A DNA stretch of 64,000 nucleotides, taken from assembly GCA_037179385.1 (NCBI GenBank), contig CM074189.1, positions 21,029,020 through 21,093,019 on the forward strand, read 5' to 3'. Position 1 is the first letter of the stretch. Every line of letters begins with the position of its first letter. Shown here one piece after another: positions 12,117 through 22,327 of the stretch. The DNA is from Holothuria scabra. Lineage: Eukaryota > Echinodermata > Holothuroidea > Aspidochirotida > Holothuriidae. The notes below the pieces were generated by a model. The model was given only the letters and a program-made list of their open reading frames with translations, searched no databases and had not been told where the DNA came from. Made by a program: the position numbers and the translations under genes.

Positions 12117-15100
12117 CTATCTCTAGCCCAAACTATAGGTCTTGGCATATTTGTTTGCTATTGTAGGAAAGTAAAATTTCAGGAAAAATACGTCATACTC
12201 CTTGTGGAATGTAGGCCTTCCCGTACTCACGTGGAGCTGAAAACAATTCTTTTTATGGTTTTCGTGAAAAAAATTTAGACTAAATTAAACCTTAACGTGA
12301 ACGTAGCTAACCTTTTCTTGAAAGATTTTCATTCACTATCTAACAACTATAGACATTGTGTGTGCTGATTAAGAAAAACGAGTTTGGAACATTTTACTCT
12401 CGATTTCTACAAATTTGCTTTGACAATAGAAATGAATTACCACTTTATCGACGAACTGTAAAGTTTAACTACTTTATTCTTTAAAAACAAGAAAATTATA
12501 TGTTCCCTTTAACACAGATTCGACTTCAACACTTCCCTAATTATTTATTACCTCGTTATCATATATATACTATTTGGCTAATCGTAGATCTCTCAAAGCG
12601 TGTCACTTCGGGTTTTGTACTTTGGTTTCCCTTCAAGACACGCTATTTGAGAAAGACAGAGAGAAGATTCTAACCTCGTGCATGGAAACGAGTACCAGTC
12701 ATTGAACTTTGTTAAAGTCCAAGGAACCTGAAAAATATCAACTCTGACAAAATATTTTCATAGGAGATGCATAGGCCTACCGTACACGGTTCTAATTAAC
12801 TGAAAGATAACTTAGACTCTATCATTTGCTACTCCATCGAGATTAAAACGGTTGTAGTAAGTTTCAAATGTGAAAATACAAGATAAAAATTTTTTCTTTA
12901 AGTCCCCTCAAACGACACTAATATGTATTTAATTATGTTCTGTAATGGTATAGGAAATGAAGTCGAGACGATGTGTAATATGTCACAAAGTTTCGCGTAA
13001 CTGATAATGTTGTGTTGTATATGCAAGTTGCGTTAGGGAAATTTTGTTGGGCTTATATCGAACATAATTATGTGGATCATTGTTCGCTATTCCTTGGTAT
13101 TGTTTTCATGTAACCACACATAAATCAATTGTCATGTATGGTATTTCTTTACAAACAGAGATCGAGTTATCCGACACGCTTGTATAGGTTCTGTAAAACA
13201 TATAGAACCCTACACGTGACAAGTTTGCCGTGTTTATGTTAACACCTTTTTGTCGTGCTAATGATTTTTCCTGTCATTTGTAGTTTTGTGCATCTTTGTT
13301 TGTATGAAGATGGGCTCCTGTCTGAAACGGTAACACTGAATAATGATCTATTCCCCAGTTTACCTGATCTAAATTAAAAATTAAAAGATTTTTTTGGTCG
13401 TGGTGCGTTTATTCACTAATAAGAGCTATGGTAATTAAAGTTTCATTGAGTAACTTCGTCGGTCTCTACGTGCCAATATTTCACTTGAAATAAAAGATGT
13501 TCACTCTGAGAACTCTTAAGCTATACCTAATGTTGGTGAAACATAGCACATGCAACATTTTTTAGCAAACTGCGCTAACTTTATTGGGGTTTTACACAAT
13601 AATTAGGGGAAATCTTGAGAGTTTGCCTAACATTTAGCAATTTTATTCCTCAACAATTAAACATGCGATATGTTTGCCAAACTTTTTTAAAAGTGATTTT
13701 TAAAGAATAGTTGGAAAATGTGGTTTTGTGTGTTTAATATGGGTCCATATCGTTCATTGGGCCGGAAACAAATATACTTCTCGGTCGTCGTGATTGTATA
13801 CATCACAATACTTACGACTTGTAGGTCAAATTTGAAGCTACCGAATGCATTCGGATTATTATCCCTTGACACTATCAGAGGCAAATGTCTGATAAATACC
13901 GAAAGAAATATGTGAGAATTCAAAAACTCTCTAGAAATTATGCATGGACACTTAAAAAAAATAAAACACGAGCTTAATTAGCAATGTCGGTTTGGTTTGT
14001 CTAGGTACATGTTCTACAGTACAAGCATTATCAATTGCAGTCCCTTAGTCATACAAATTACCGGAATGGGGCGAAATAGCTTGAAGTGGGCTACAAAATT
14101 CCTCTAGGTTAAATGAATATTCAGTGGAAACTTAAAACTTGGAGAATTTCAAGGGGAAGGCCCACTCTCCCGAAACCTCTGGCTGCGGACCTGAACAAGT
14201 GAATCAAGAATCAAGCGTGTCCATACCTGTCGCACCTCACTGCCATAACCCAGAATAAGCCGAAGTCTTTCAAAAATTCTACAACTAGTGTAGGCCTACA
14301 ATAGCTATACCTGAAAATCTAACATATACGTAATCCAGAAAAGGGGATCTTAGTGTATCCTTTTTAGAACGGTTGCCCCATGCATTCTACTTAATCGCAG
14401 GCAAATATTAAGTCATCGTGCAGACGACAGATACTAAAATCAAGTGACCTTGCGTGAGAAGTTAAAGCTAACATATCACAACGGTTTAAAAGGTCGATGT
14501 TGCTTATTCTGGATGTGATTGTTACTGCGAAAGTATTTAAACCTACGACGGGAGTAGTTCAATCCCTAAATATTTCAATTCACTTTAATGTATTGACGTA
14601 AAAAAGACTTCTAGACAAAGTACAAGGCTATGTTGAGTTTGTATGTGGAGGCAACAACCTTGGGACTTTTGCGAGGCCATACTCTATACAGGCTACCAAT
14701 ACAGCTGAATTTCCCTCAAAAGCGCGTCTTAGCAAGAACACATTTCATTAAGAGTTGTGGATTACATTATGACAGTGCTACCTCGGAGGTATTGTACTTT
14801 ATAATTGCATTGAACCATAGGTTGTCCTATATTTCGTTTTAAAGTAACACACGTGATGTTGTAGTACATTTTCATGTTAAAACATTGTGAGGCTAAGTTT
14901 GTTCTCACAGACTCACAAAGCATACAACGGCCAGGGATGAGCGAAAATAATTTGTATTGAATGGCAAGAGCATGCAGTCACCCCAAATTTGCCGTTGAAG
15001 CAACAGCTACACTTCTCACATTTTTCTTCCTATTTTTCTTTATGGTAATTTTCATTACATTTAAGGACTTAAGTAATGCATATTCAAGATAAATCAAGCA

Positions 15101-15532
15101 ATTGCTCTAATTTATTTTTACTATTGACGTGACAAAATAATGTCACATGAACCAAAAAAGCCAATCATGAAACAGGCCGTGAATCTGTCTTTCTCCATCT
15201 AGTTATTTTACTGATTTAAAGTATAGCTAAAATAAAGAATTGAAAAAAAAAAAATCTTGAAGAGATTGGAAATTGTCCCTCATTCATGCAACTCAAACTA
15301 TTTTTATAGCCTACACCGTTACCGAAATATGAAATGTTGGTCAACGTTTACTCACCTAATTTGAAATAATTATTCGATTGTTAAGTCATATGTGTTGTCA
15401 TTCTCCTAAAACTCACATAACCTGCCTTTGTTTCTTTTTGAAAAAGGAACAAATATGGTCTATGGTATAACAGTTTGAAGTTAATCTTATCAGTTTGAAT
15501 CAAGGTTTAGTGAGTTTTTGCCAAAGCAACTT
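12117..15532. other. No gene recognised
   Basis: About 3.4 kb of AT-rich, apparently unique DNA. Opposed frames at 13687-13923 (minus) and 13718-13915 (plus) overlap and lack domains; a 70-codon frame at 14630-14842 is likewise anonymous. No repeat family from elsewhere in the window was recognised here. Confidence 0.5.
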
Positions 15533-15575
15533 TAGACGAGTCCAAATTCGAACAGTTAGTGAAGTCGTTCATTAA

Positions 15576-15817
15576 CCCTTTACCGTTGTGCTCCGATCGG
15601 GGCATATTTGCGCGCCTCGGGAGTGGGCGGAAAAGCGGACGTAGTCCGCCCCGCATCGGCTTCCGCAGGCAATTGACCCCGTGACCTTAAACTATTGTCT
15701 TTCTCGTTGTTGTGGCCGAATTTTCGGGTAGCTACTCGCAGTTTCGAGCTCCGCGTGAAACAGTAAAGATGGGTGACAGCCGAGCTCTCCGCATGGGTCC
15801 CAAACAACGGTAAAGGG
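15576..15817. mobile_element. piggyBac-like MITE with TTAA target duplication
   Basis: The element starts CCCTTTACCGTTGT and ends ACAACGGTAAAGGG, a perfect 14-bp inverted repeat. It is flanked on both sides by TTAA (15572-15575 and 15818-15821). Length is 242 bp and the interior is unusually CpG-rich (GATCGGGGCA, GCGCGCC, CCGCCCCGC). The TTAA duplication and CCC start are typical of piggyBac. It carries no transposase; an 83-codon minus-strand frame covering it is not a known protein. Confidence 0.85.
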
Positions 15818-15880
15818 TTAATAGGGCCCATCAGCCTTAAATAGTCTAAATTCTATTGTCTACATACAATTCTAAATCCT

Positions 15881-16205
15881 TACACTCTAAAAGTATAAGA
15901 GTGAACTTTGTCACTCTTTGATAGAGTGAAAAGTGTTAATTCACTCTATTAGAGTGAAAATTCACTCCAAGAGGAGTGAAACTCACTTCAAAAAGAGTGA
16001 AATTCAATGATCACTCTTGTGTAAGAGTGATCACTGTTAGCACTCCATCATGAGTGAAACTTCGCTCGTTTTAAGGGAATTACGCCCTTTTTGGAGTGAA
16101 TTTCAATCTTCATGCATGGAGTGTATTATTACTCTAATGGAGTGAATTCACACTTTTCCCTCTACCAAAGAGTGACTAAGTTCACTCTTTTGATTTAAGA
16201 GTGTA
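15881..16205. mobile_element. Foldback MITE family A inside element D
   Basis: It begins TACACTCTAAAAGTATAAGAGTGAAC and ends GTTCACTCTTTTGATTTAAGAGTGTA, with GAGTGAA/TTCACTC arms and an AATGATCACTC centre. Comparing this locus with the uninterrupted element D copy near 35.22-35.27 kb (CAATTCTAGACCCCATATTTAG) places the insertion at a TA. This is the best filled/empty-site evidence for TA targeting by this family. Confidence 0.88.
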
Positions 16206-16315
16206 CATTCAGTGAAATTGAGGTAATCAAGAGGTAGTCTAGTGTACAACCCTTAATGATATACATGCATGTAGACAGAGAACCTGAAAGTTTAAAGGAA
16301 ATGGATCCCAGTTAT

Positions 16316-16425
16316 GTGCTTGTGTTGTTTTTGCCTTTCTTATGTTACCTTGTTTAACATTGTACGCTGGCTTTAAGTCTCTTGTACCTCTATAAGGTGA
16401 TATGGAGAAATAAACTGAACTGAAA
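16316..16425 (+). repeat. Possible non-LTR retroposon 3' tail
   Basis: A stretch absent from other element D copies. It ends GTACCTCTATAAGGTGATAT then AAATAAACTGAACTGAAATTGA, with an AATAAA-like signal and short TGAAC/TGAAAT tail repeats. These features are common in truncated 3' ends of L2/CR1-like elements. No coding part is present, so the assignment is weak. Confidence 0.3.
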
Positions 16426-16621
16426 TTGACTGGTCGGATTCGCCTACAACAAACTGACAAAGATGCTCATTTTAGAAGTACAAGAATGACATCATAAATC
16501 ATTATGGAATCTGATATTTACATTGATTAATAAATACACTTATTTTTGTATTTAAACTCATAAGTTTCCTGTGAAGATGAAAGTAAATTCTTTCGAATCC
16601 ATTTAAAAGCTCTGCAACAAA

Positions 16622-16792
16622 TACACTGTAAAAATTGGTACAAAATCGCTGTAAATTTACAGAACAAAAATAAAAAGAGAAACATCAAGATTACAGAAAA
16701 GTTTTGGTTATAATTTTCCCAAAACTTTTCTGTAATCCTAATTTATCTCTTTTTTTGTTGTTCTGTAAATCACGGTAATTTGTTAGGGTGCA
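16622..16792. mobile_element. Foldback element, CTGTAA type (TACACTGTAAAA end)
   Basis: The left end TACACTGTAAAAATTGGTAC faces a worn right end, GGTAATTTGTTAGGGTGCA. Inside, CTGTAAATTTACAGAACAAA and ATTACAGAAAAGTTTTGG are matched inverted by CCAAAACTTTTCTGTAAT and TTGTTGTTCTGTAAAT. The CTGTAA/TTACAG word is repeated in both orientations. The terminus differs from TACACTCTAAAA by one base (G for C). Confidence 0.75.
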
Positions 16793-17299
16793 GTTTTGGA
16801 AATTTAGAGTTTAGGTGCACTTTAGGTAAAAATGTCCCTTGATAAATACCCAGCCCAAACAGCTACATTATCAAGTGTCCACGGGACGACGGTGATTCGG
16901 ACATTTCTTTTCGATGGTTATGATAAACCACAGAAAGGTATTCCGCGCGCGCATCTATAAATAGGCATTTGAACAAACCGAGGAAGCGCCGTAATCGAAT
17001 TTGACTGCGTACCTAGCCAGTAAGAGTTCTTTATTAGATAAAGATTGATTTTCATCTATTCGCGAATATCATTGTGCAGTTTAACCCGAGTATCCTAGGT
17101 AACAACTCAAAAAGTTGTGGGTTTAATTCAGTCATGTATTCAATTTTATCATTTATGTGTACATATTATACTTGCATTTGCATAGCGAAAGCTGCGAATT
17201 TCCAAACTATTTAAAAAATATCTGATGCCTATCTCTCAGTGGACTAAAACAACATCACGTGGCATAAGCAAGGAAAGACATAAATAGACCTGTATCAGG
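16793..17299. other. No gene recognised
   Basis: Unique-looking sequence. A short island GGTATTCCGCGCGCGCATC near 16940 is the only compositional anomaly. Confidence 0.5.
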
Positions 17300-17460
17300 T
17301 ACGTCGATCCTGGGGCAGGGAGGGGAACAGTCTCGCTCGCCACAAATGAAAATGTTGGGGGCAAACATATCCTTTTGAAAAATAATTCCGCCAGATTAAA
17401 AAAATACAGGCAGAATACATAAATTATAACCTTGTGGTATGCAAATAACTTTAGAAGAAT
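17300..17460 (+). repeat. Dispersed repeat shared with 19.07-19.20 kb
   Basis: GGGGCAGGGAGGGG, CACAAATGAAAATGTTGGGGGC, ACAGGCAGAATACATAAATT and ACCTTGTGGTATGCAAATAACTT line up in the same order with the segment at 19070-19205. Origin unknown. It is probably part of the GC-rich element group, since GGGGGCA-type text opens both copies. Confidence 0.55.
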
Positions 17461-17603
17461 GAAAGAATAAAAGAATACTATTTTTTTTTTATTATGCGCC
17501 TTTTTTTTTTTGTATATGTGTGTCAATGCAAGTGTGACTGCGAGTGTTTGCACGCAATTGTGTATAGGTGTGCACTTGCATTCCCTTGGGTAGATTTCTT
17601 ATA

Positions 17604-17866
17604 CACGAATCCCGACAGCAAGTGATAATCTGATTTCAGTCGGCCATAACTGGGGTCCGTCACCTTTAAGTCTTTCGATTGCCTTGCTTACCTCTATCAT
17701 GGATGATTGTACGCTAATTTGAATCTTGAATTCTCCAATTACACTAAATATGAGGGTTTGAAATTCATGAAAACAATAAATAAAGACGATTTTAGCCTGA
17801 TGGACCCCACTAATGGCGGCCTACAGTCACTAGAAAAAAAAAAGCGCTAATCGGATTCGTCTATAG
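17604..17866 (-). mobile_element. MITE family D, intact copy in reverse orientation
   Basis: It starts CACGAATCCCGACAGCAAG and ends CTAATCGGATTCGTC, the exact inverse layout of the 32.1-kb copy. Shared words are CAGTCGGCCATAACTGGGGT, TACACTAAATATGAG, GATGGACCCCACTAATGG and CTACAGTCACTAG. The short terminal inverted repeat GACGAATCC and the ~260-bp length suggest a non-autonomous DNA element. No ORF. Confidence 0.75.
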
Positions 17867-18617
17867 AGGAGTCCGGTTACGGATACGATCTGAGGTTCTG
17901 GCTGCAAGAAAAACATATAATATATACCATATATTATGTAATTGATTTTAGGTGGCGAAACATCCCTGTAAAAATTTACGAGCATTTTGCTAACCAATGT
18001 GACGTCATTCCTAACCTAGATACATCACATCAATGGTAGGCTGGACGGCATGTACTTACAGAGCAACATGTTTTAGGTCATGTTTTCTGTCAGTCACATC
18101 TCACATGTAATTATGTGACGGTGAATCATGCTGTCTTTGATAGTGTTACAATTCTAAAGATGAGATGAGGGTTCTAGGCTTCTAGGCTTCTATATTTATA
18201 CTCATCGTGTTTACTTTTGAACTTACTTCTGGATTTTAGGCCTCAATATATCTGCCAAAGATGAACTATTTCGAACACGATAATTGCTTTCTGCAACTGA
18301 ACACGATGACACAGATCCGTGAACACGTGACTCAACTGACAATAGCAAGAACATGACACATGTTTACCTTGTACCTAATACATCCTGACTGCGCAACAAA
18401 CCTGATATTAGGCTATTCATGCCGTCCTTAGAAGGTACTGTGCTGTTTCGTATGCGATAAGAAAGACTACTACGAGAGATACTTGGACCTGATAGGACTA
18501 CTGCATTTGTGGTTATGTTGTTTTACGTAAGGAGAAACTAAGCGCTCTCTTATTTAGCCACCTTTTGCTGAATGTTATTCCCTATTTTGTATGGAGTGAT
18601 GAACTCCGTAATGAAGT
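17867..18617. other. No gene recognised
   Basis: The first 40 bp (GAGTCCGGTTACGGATACGATCTGAGGTTC) resemble 22456-22500, so they may belong to a larger dispersed unit. A small tandem duplication, TTCTAGGC twice, lies at about 18172-18189. Otherwise unremarkable. Confidence 0.45.
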
Positions 18618-18652
18618 TCAGACAGACAGACAGGCAGACAGACAGACAGAGA
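18618..18652. repeat. (CAGA)n microsatellite
   Basis: Eight to nine CAGA/CAGG units, lying just left of a truncated foldback element. Confidence 0.9.
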
Positions 18653-18669
18653 ACAGCATCTCGCAGGAG

Positions 18670-18796
18670 TAACGCTCTAAAATCAAAAGAGGGAACTTAG
18701 TCACTCGTTGATCGAGTGAAAAGTGTAAATTCACTCCATTAGAGTGATGATTCACTCCAAGAGGAGTGAAGTTCCCTCCAAAAAGAGTGAAGTTCA
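18670..18796. mobile_element. Foldback MITE family A, single left arm
   Basis: AACGCTCTAAAATCAAAAGA opens a left arm with AGTCACTCGTTGATCGAGTG and GAGTGAA blocks. It stops at AAAGAGTGAAGTTC, before the central hairpin. The right arm is missing, so this copy cannot fold back as a whole. Confidence 0.8.
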
Positions 18797-19069
18797 AGGT
18801 AATAAATCGTGATTCTGAACTATATAGCCCAAATGCTCTAAAATGCATGACTGGCTGATGTTCAGTTAACCGCACAAAATGTTCATTCTTTAGAAAGTCA
18901 CCTCCGAACAGGTGCCAGATATTTTCTTCTCCTTTCTATGACCGGGCAGACTTCGATGCCTCAGTCGGACAGATAGTAGAAAAGGGGTGGGATCTGGAGT
19001 CGGGCAAAAAGTCACCGCCCACTTCTAAGATTGCAGTCCTAGAGTGACAGGGGCGTTGATCGGGGGGGG

Positions 19070-19205
19070 GGGGGCAGGAGGTAAGCACCCACGAATGAAA
19101 ATATGAGAGGTAAATCGTTGTGCCCTCAATAACTCGGGAAGCCTTAAGAAGAAACAGGCAGAATAAACAAAATTTAACATTGTGGTGTACAGATGACTTG
19201 GGCTT
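19070..19205 (+). repeat. Dispersed repeat shared with 17.3 kb
   Basis: A G-run is followed by GGCAGGAGGTAAGCACCCAC, GAATGAAAATATGAGAGGTA, ACAGGCAGAATAAACAAAAT and ATTGTGGTGTACAGATGACTT, collinear with 17300-17460. Confidence 0.55.
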
Positions 19206-19220
19206 CTACAAAACGTACAT

Positions 19221-19588
19221 TACACTCTTAAATCAAAAGAATGAACTTAGTCATTTTTTGATGGAGTGCAAGGCGTGAATTCACTTCATTAGAGTGATAA
19301 TTCACTCCAAAAAGAGTTAAATTAACTCCAAAAAAGTGAAATTCCCTCTAAACGAGCGACGTTTCGTGCTTGATAGAGTGCCTACATTGATCAATCTTAA
19401 TAAAAAAAAAGAGTGATCATTTCAGGCACTCGTGGAAAAGTGATTTTTCCCTCTTCTTGTGGTGAATTTCACTCTTTTTGGGGTGGATATCACTCTTCTT
19501 GGAGTGAATTAACACTCTAATGAAGAGAATTCACACTTTTCACTCTATTAGAGAGTAATCAAGTTCACTCTTTTGATTTAAGAGTGTA
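19221..19588. mobile_element. Foldback MITE family A, full copy
   Basis: TACACTCTTAAATCAAAAGA at the left and TCTTTTGATTTAAGAGTGTA at the right bound 368 bp of alternating GAGTGAA/TTCACTC blocks. This copy has diverged more (AGTGCAAGGCGTGAATTCAC, AAATTAACTCC) and its central hairpin is GATCAATCTTAAT/AGTGATCA. Confidence 0.87.
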
Positions 19589-19610
19589 ATTTAAATCTAT
19601 TCCAAACACT

Positions 19611-22327
19611 AGCGTAGCCAGCGGGGGGGGGGGGGGGGCAGGGGGGCAGAGTGCCCCCCCACAGAAATTTGGGGGACGCGATGGGCGATGTTGAAAAAAT
19701 GAAGGAGAGCCAAAAAAAATAAAAACAAATAAAAAAAAGATAAACGGCAAGAGGAGGGAGGGAATCGGGGGCATTTTTTACAGTTTTTCGAGGGGGGGGG
19801 GAAGCTCTTAGTCGTTACGATAAAGTATGCAGTCCCCGACGGCGGCTAGTGTCCCCGATGGTTTACCTGTTTTTTGCTCTTAAGGGACAATTTCCCTAAT
19901 AAGAACCCCAAATTTTCGGCGCGCTACGCGCGCTGTAGATTCACTCCAGTTTTTTTTTTTTAATACTTCCATTCCACATATCTAGAGAGTGTAAGTCCTG
20001 TCAACCTTACCAAGAAACAGGGAGGCAGAGTACACAGGTTATTTAGAGATCTTAAATTTCATCCCATATCACAAAGCCTAGTTGTTGTTCTCTTGTGTGT
20101 GTCATGCGATAGGTCAGTTGGTGAGCGACTCACGGACAGACGGAGCATAGTTTGGTTATTTTATCGGGTATTCCAGGTGTTTTCGACGCAATGTATGTTA
20201 TCCCCGATACGGTCTACAACCCCCACAGTTTCTATTTTTTTTTCTTTTTGTTTTTAATGATTACATAGGCTATGTTATTTTTGTAAGTCTACCAAAAATT
20301 TTCGCGCGCTTCGCCCGCTTTGCAATTTCACGATTCACACTCAACAGAACACTATCAGTGCGCAACTCGGCTTTTAAAATATTAAGTGATATTGTGCAAA
20401 ATGTGCCAAGGGGGTCAATAACATGGGGTAGTTAGGCTCCTTCATATCCCCTTCTCACCACCCCCTCGACATAGGGGCCGTCGGAATTTGTGGTCGCTGA
20501 CATGGCCCGCCCCCTGTCGGGAATAATCTGTCGCCTTCCCATGGTCGGTTTAATTATTTTGGCTTTCAAAAGAGTTATTTCTGCGATAAAACCCAGAATG
20601 TTCAGAATGCTTTTCACACTCTTCCCCAGTTCCGTTACCTAGAGCTAATAAATTACAAACCCTTCCCATCTTTTCAAGTAAATTAATATGTAGAATAAAT
20701 GGATTAATGAACATGTCGGGAATTTCATCTCATTTCGCTAAACCAGGGAGGTGTGATCTCTTGTGTCAGTCGTGCGGTACGGACTCGAAGAGGGAAGTAC
20801 AATATAAGTTGTGCCCGATAGGGCCAAAAGGCCGTGACAATTGATCTATATAAGCTTTAAATAAGTACAGATTCTTTTTAGTGTAGGCTAACCCCCAAAA
20901 ATTTCGCCCGCTTTTCCTCGGTTAAATCAGTGCGGAAATATCTTCCTCTAGCACATACAAATTTTATGTCTTATATGACTCGCAATGGCAGGTATAGTGC
21001 ACAGGTTTTCTTCAAATCTCCCTCACCAAATCATCGACGGCATCCTGGCTGTCGGGGCTTGGGGTCGCTACCCACCCTACCCCTCCCCCGTTCGGAGAGT
21101 GGCCCTTCGTCGGGCAAATCCTGGCGCCAAGCCTGGAGGGAAGACACATTTTCCAGTTATGACTTGTATATGTGTAATGAAGCAATGAACTAAAGATGGA
21201 AGCTGCATTTTTTGGAGAGCGGCAACTTTTTTGTAGGGGCGGCCAATTTCACTAGGAGGGCGTGTCGCCCCTCTAACCCCCCCCCCCCCGTGGAGACCAC
21301 TAGAATCTAGTATAAAAAGAACAAAATATAGCACCATGTTGCATCTAAGCTCTTCGAGACAGCAAAAAATTCCAAAAGGGGAGGGGGACACCCAGGAAGA
21401 CAGGCCCGTAGCCAGGGGGTTCGCACTTACTCCCGCCCAGACCTATTTTTTATTATTTTTTTTTTATTTAAATGGAGTTTTGGCGTTTTTCAAGGTAAAA
21501 TGTCAATTCCGCTGGTTTAGCCAATGTAAGTCTTATGAGTAGCTGTTTTGTTTCAGTGCAACACAATTTCCTAGGGCCCCATTGACTCGTACAGTAACCC
21601 TCTTACAGGCACACACTAACTCTTGAGGGAATAAGGAAAACATTGATACAAGATTGACAATGTCCAAAAATTCCAGCCAAGGTGTTCACCAGATCGCTCA
21701 ATTTTGATGTAAAATTGCAACATCTCCTTGAGGTAGGAGTGGGAGAACCACACCCTCTCCCCGTTCGGATGCTGGGCTCCTCACTTGGGCGCTTCGCTCC
21801 CTCAAGAAAATGCCACACCCCAGTGGCGGCGATGAAAAATGAAAAAGTGGGGGCTAAAGGTATGTGCAGCCCCTCAATATTTGTCAAGTGCTCCAATTAA
21901 GAAGCGGGGAGGATTTCAAAGTTGGGCTGAACATATTCTTGCTCTGAACACTCGGGAAGTGCCGTTTCCGGCCATCTGAGGGGTTTGTAAAACCAAAAAT
22001 TTCCTGGTTCGCTCCGCACCAATCGATGGTAGAGCTCCGCTTAGAAACATGTATTGACATTTTTTATAGATTGTTTTTTTTTTTTTGGCATGACTTGAGA
22101 AATTTCAGAAATGAGATCCATTTCCATGTTGGGAACATGCAGCATAAAAAACTCGGGACGTGCCGTTTCCTGCCATCTGAGCGGTTTCTAAAACCAAAAA
22201 TTTTCTTGTACGCTCCGCGCCAACCGATGGTGGCGCTCCGCTTAGATAGTCCTGTCCGTCAAGATTGGGGACGATGAGTCGACTTTGCCCCCCCCCCCCA
22301 CAATAAAATCCTTGCTACGCCCCTGAT
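19611..22327. mobile_element. GC-rich element complex with GCGTAGC-type ends
   Basis: The left end AGCGTAGCCAGCGGGG and the right end CCTTGCTACGCCCCTGA are roughly inverted, each next to a G- or C-run and a GGGGCA(A/G)AGT word. A second left-type end, CCCGTAGCCAGGGGG, lies at about 21406, so two elements (about 1.7 and 0.9 kb) may be joined. Diverged internal repeats occur: CTCTTGTGTGTGTCATGCG/CTCTTGTGTCAGTCGTGCG, TTTTCGCGCGCTTCGCCCGC variants and CTCCGCACCAATCGATGG/CTCCGCGCCAACCGATGG. Frames of up to 104 codons overlap each other on both strands and match no known protein. Superfamily unknown. Confidence 0.55.

Larger units (their letters stand above)
15533..16446 (+). mobile_element. Dispersed MITE family D, carrying nested insertions
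   Basis: The ends are GACGAGTCC at the left and GGATTCGCCTAC at the right, corresponding to the GACGAATCC...GGATTCGTC ends of copies at 17.6, 32.1 and 35.1 kb. Uninterrupted copies are about 260 bp. This one is about 914 bp because a piggyBac-like MITE (15576-15817), a family A foldback (15881-16205) and probably a retroposon tail (about 16316-16425) have inserted. Shared internal words include AGTGA(A/C), CCATCAG, ACATACAATTCTA and AGTGAAATTGAGG. Confidence 0.7.

Noticed and set aside
20930..21391. Overlapping 87-, 67- and 104-codon frames
   Set aside because: They lie inside the GC-rich element complex, where few stops are expected; they oppose each other and match no family I know.
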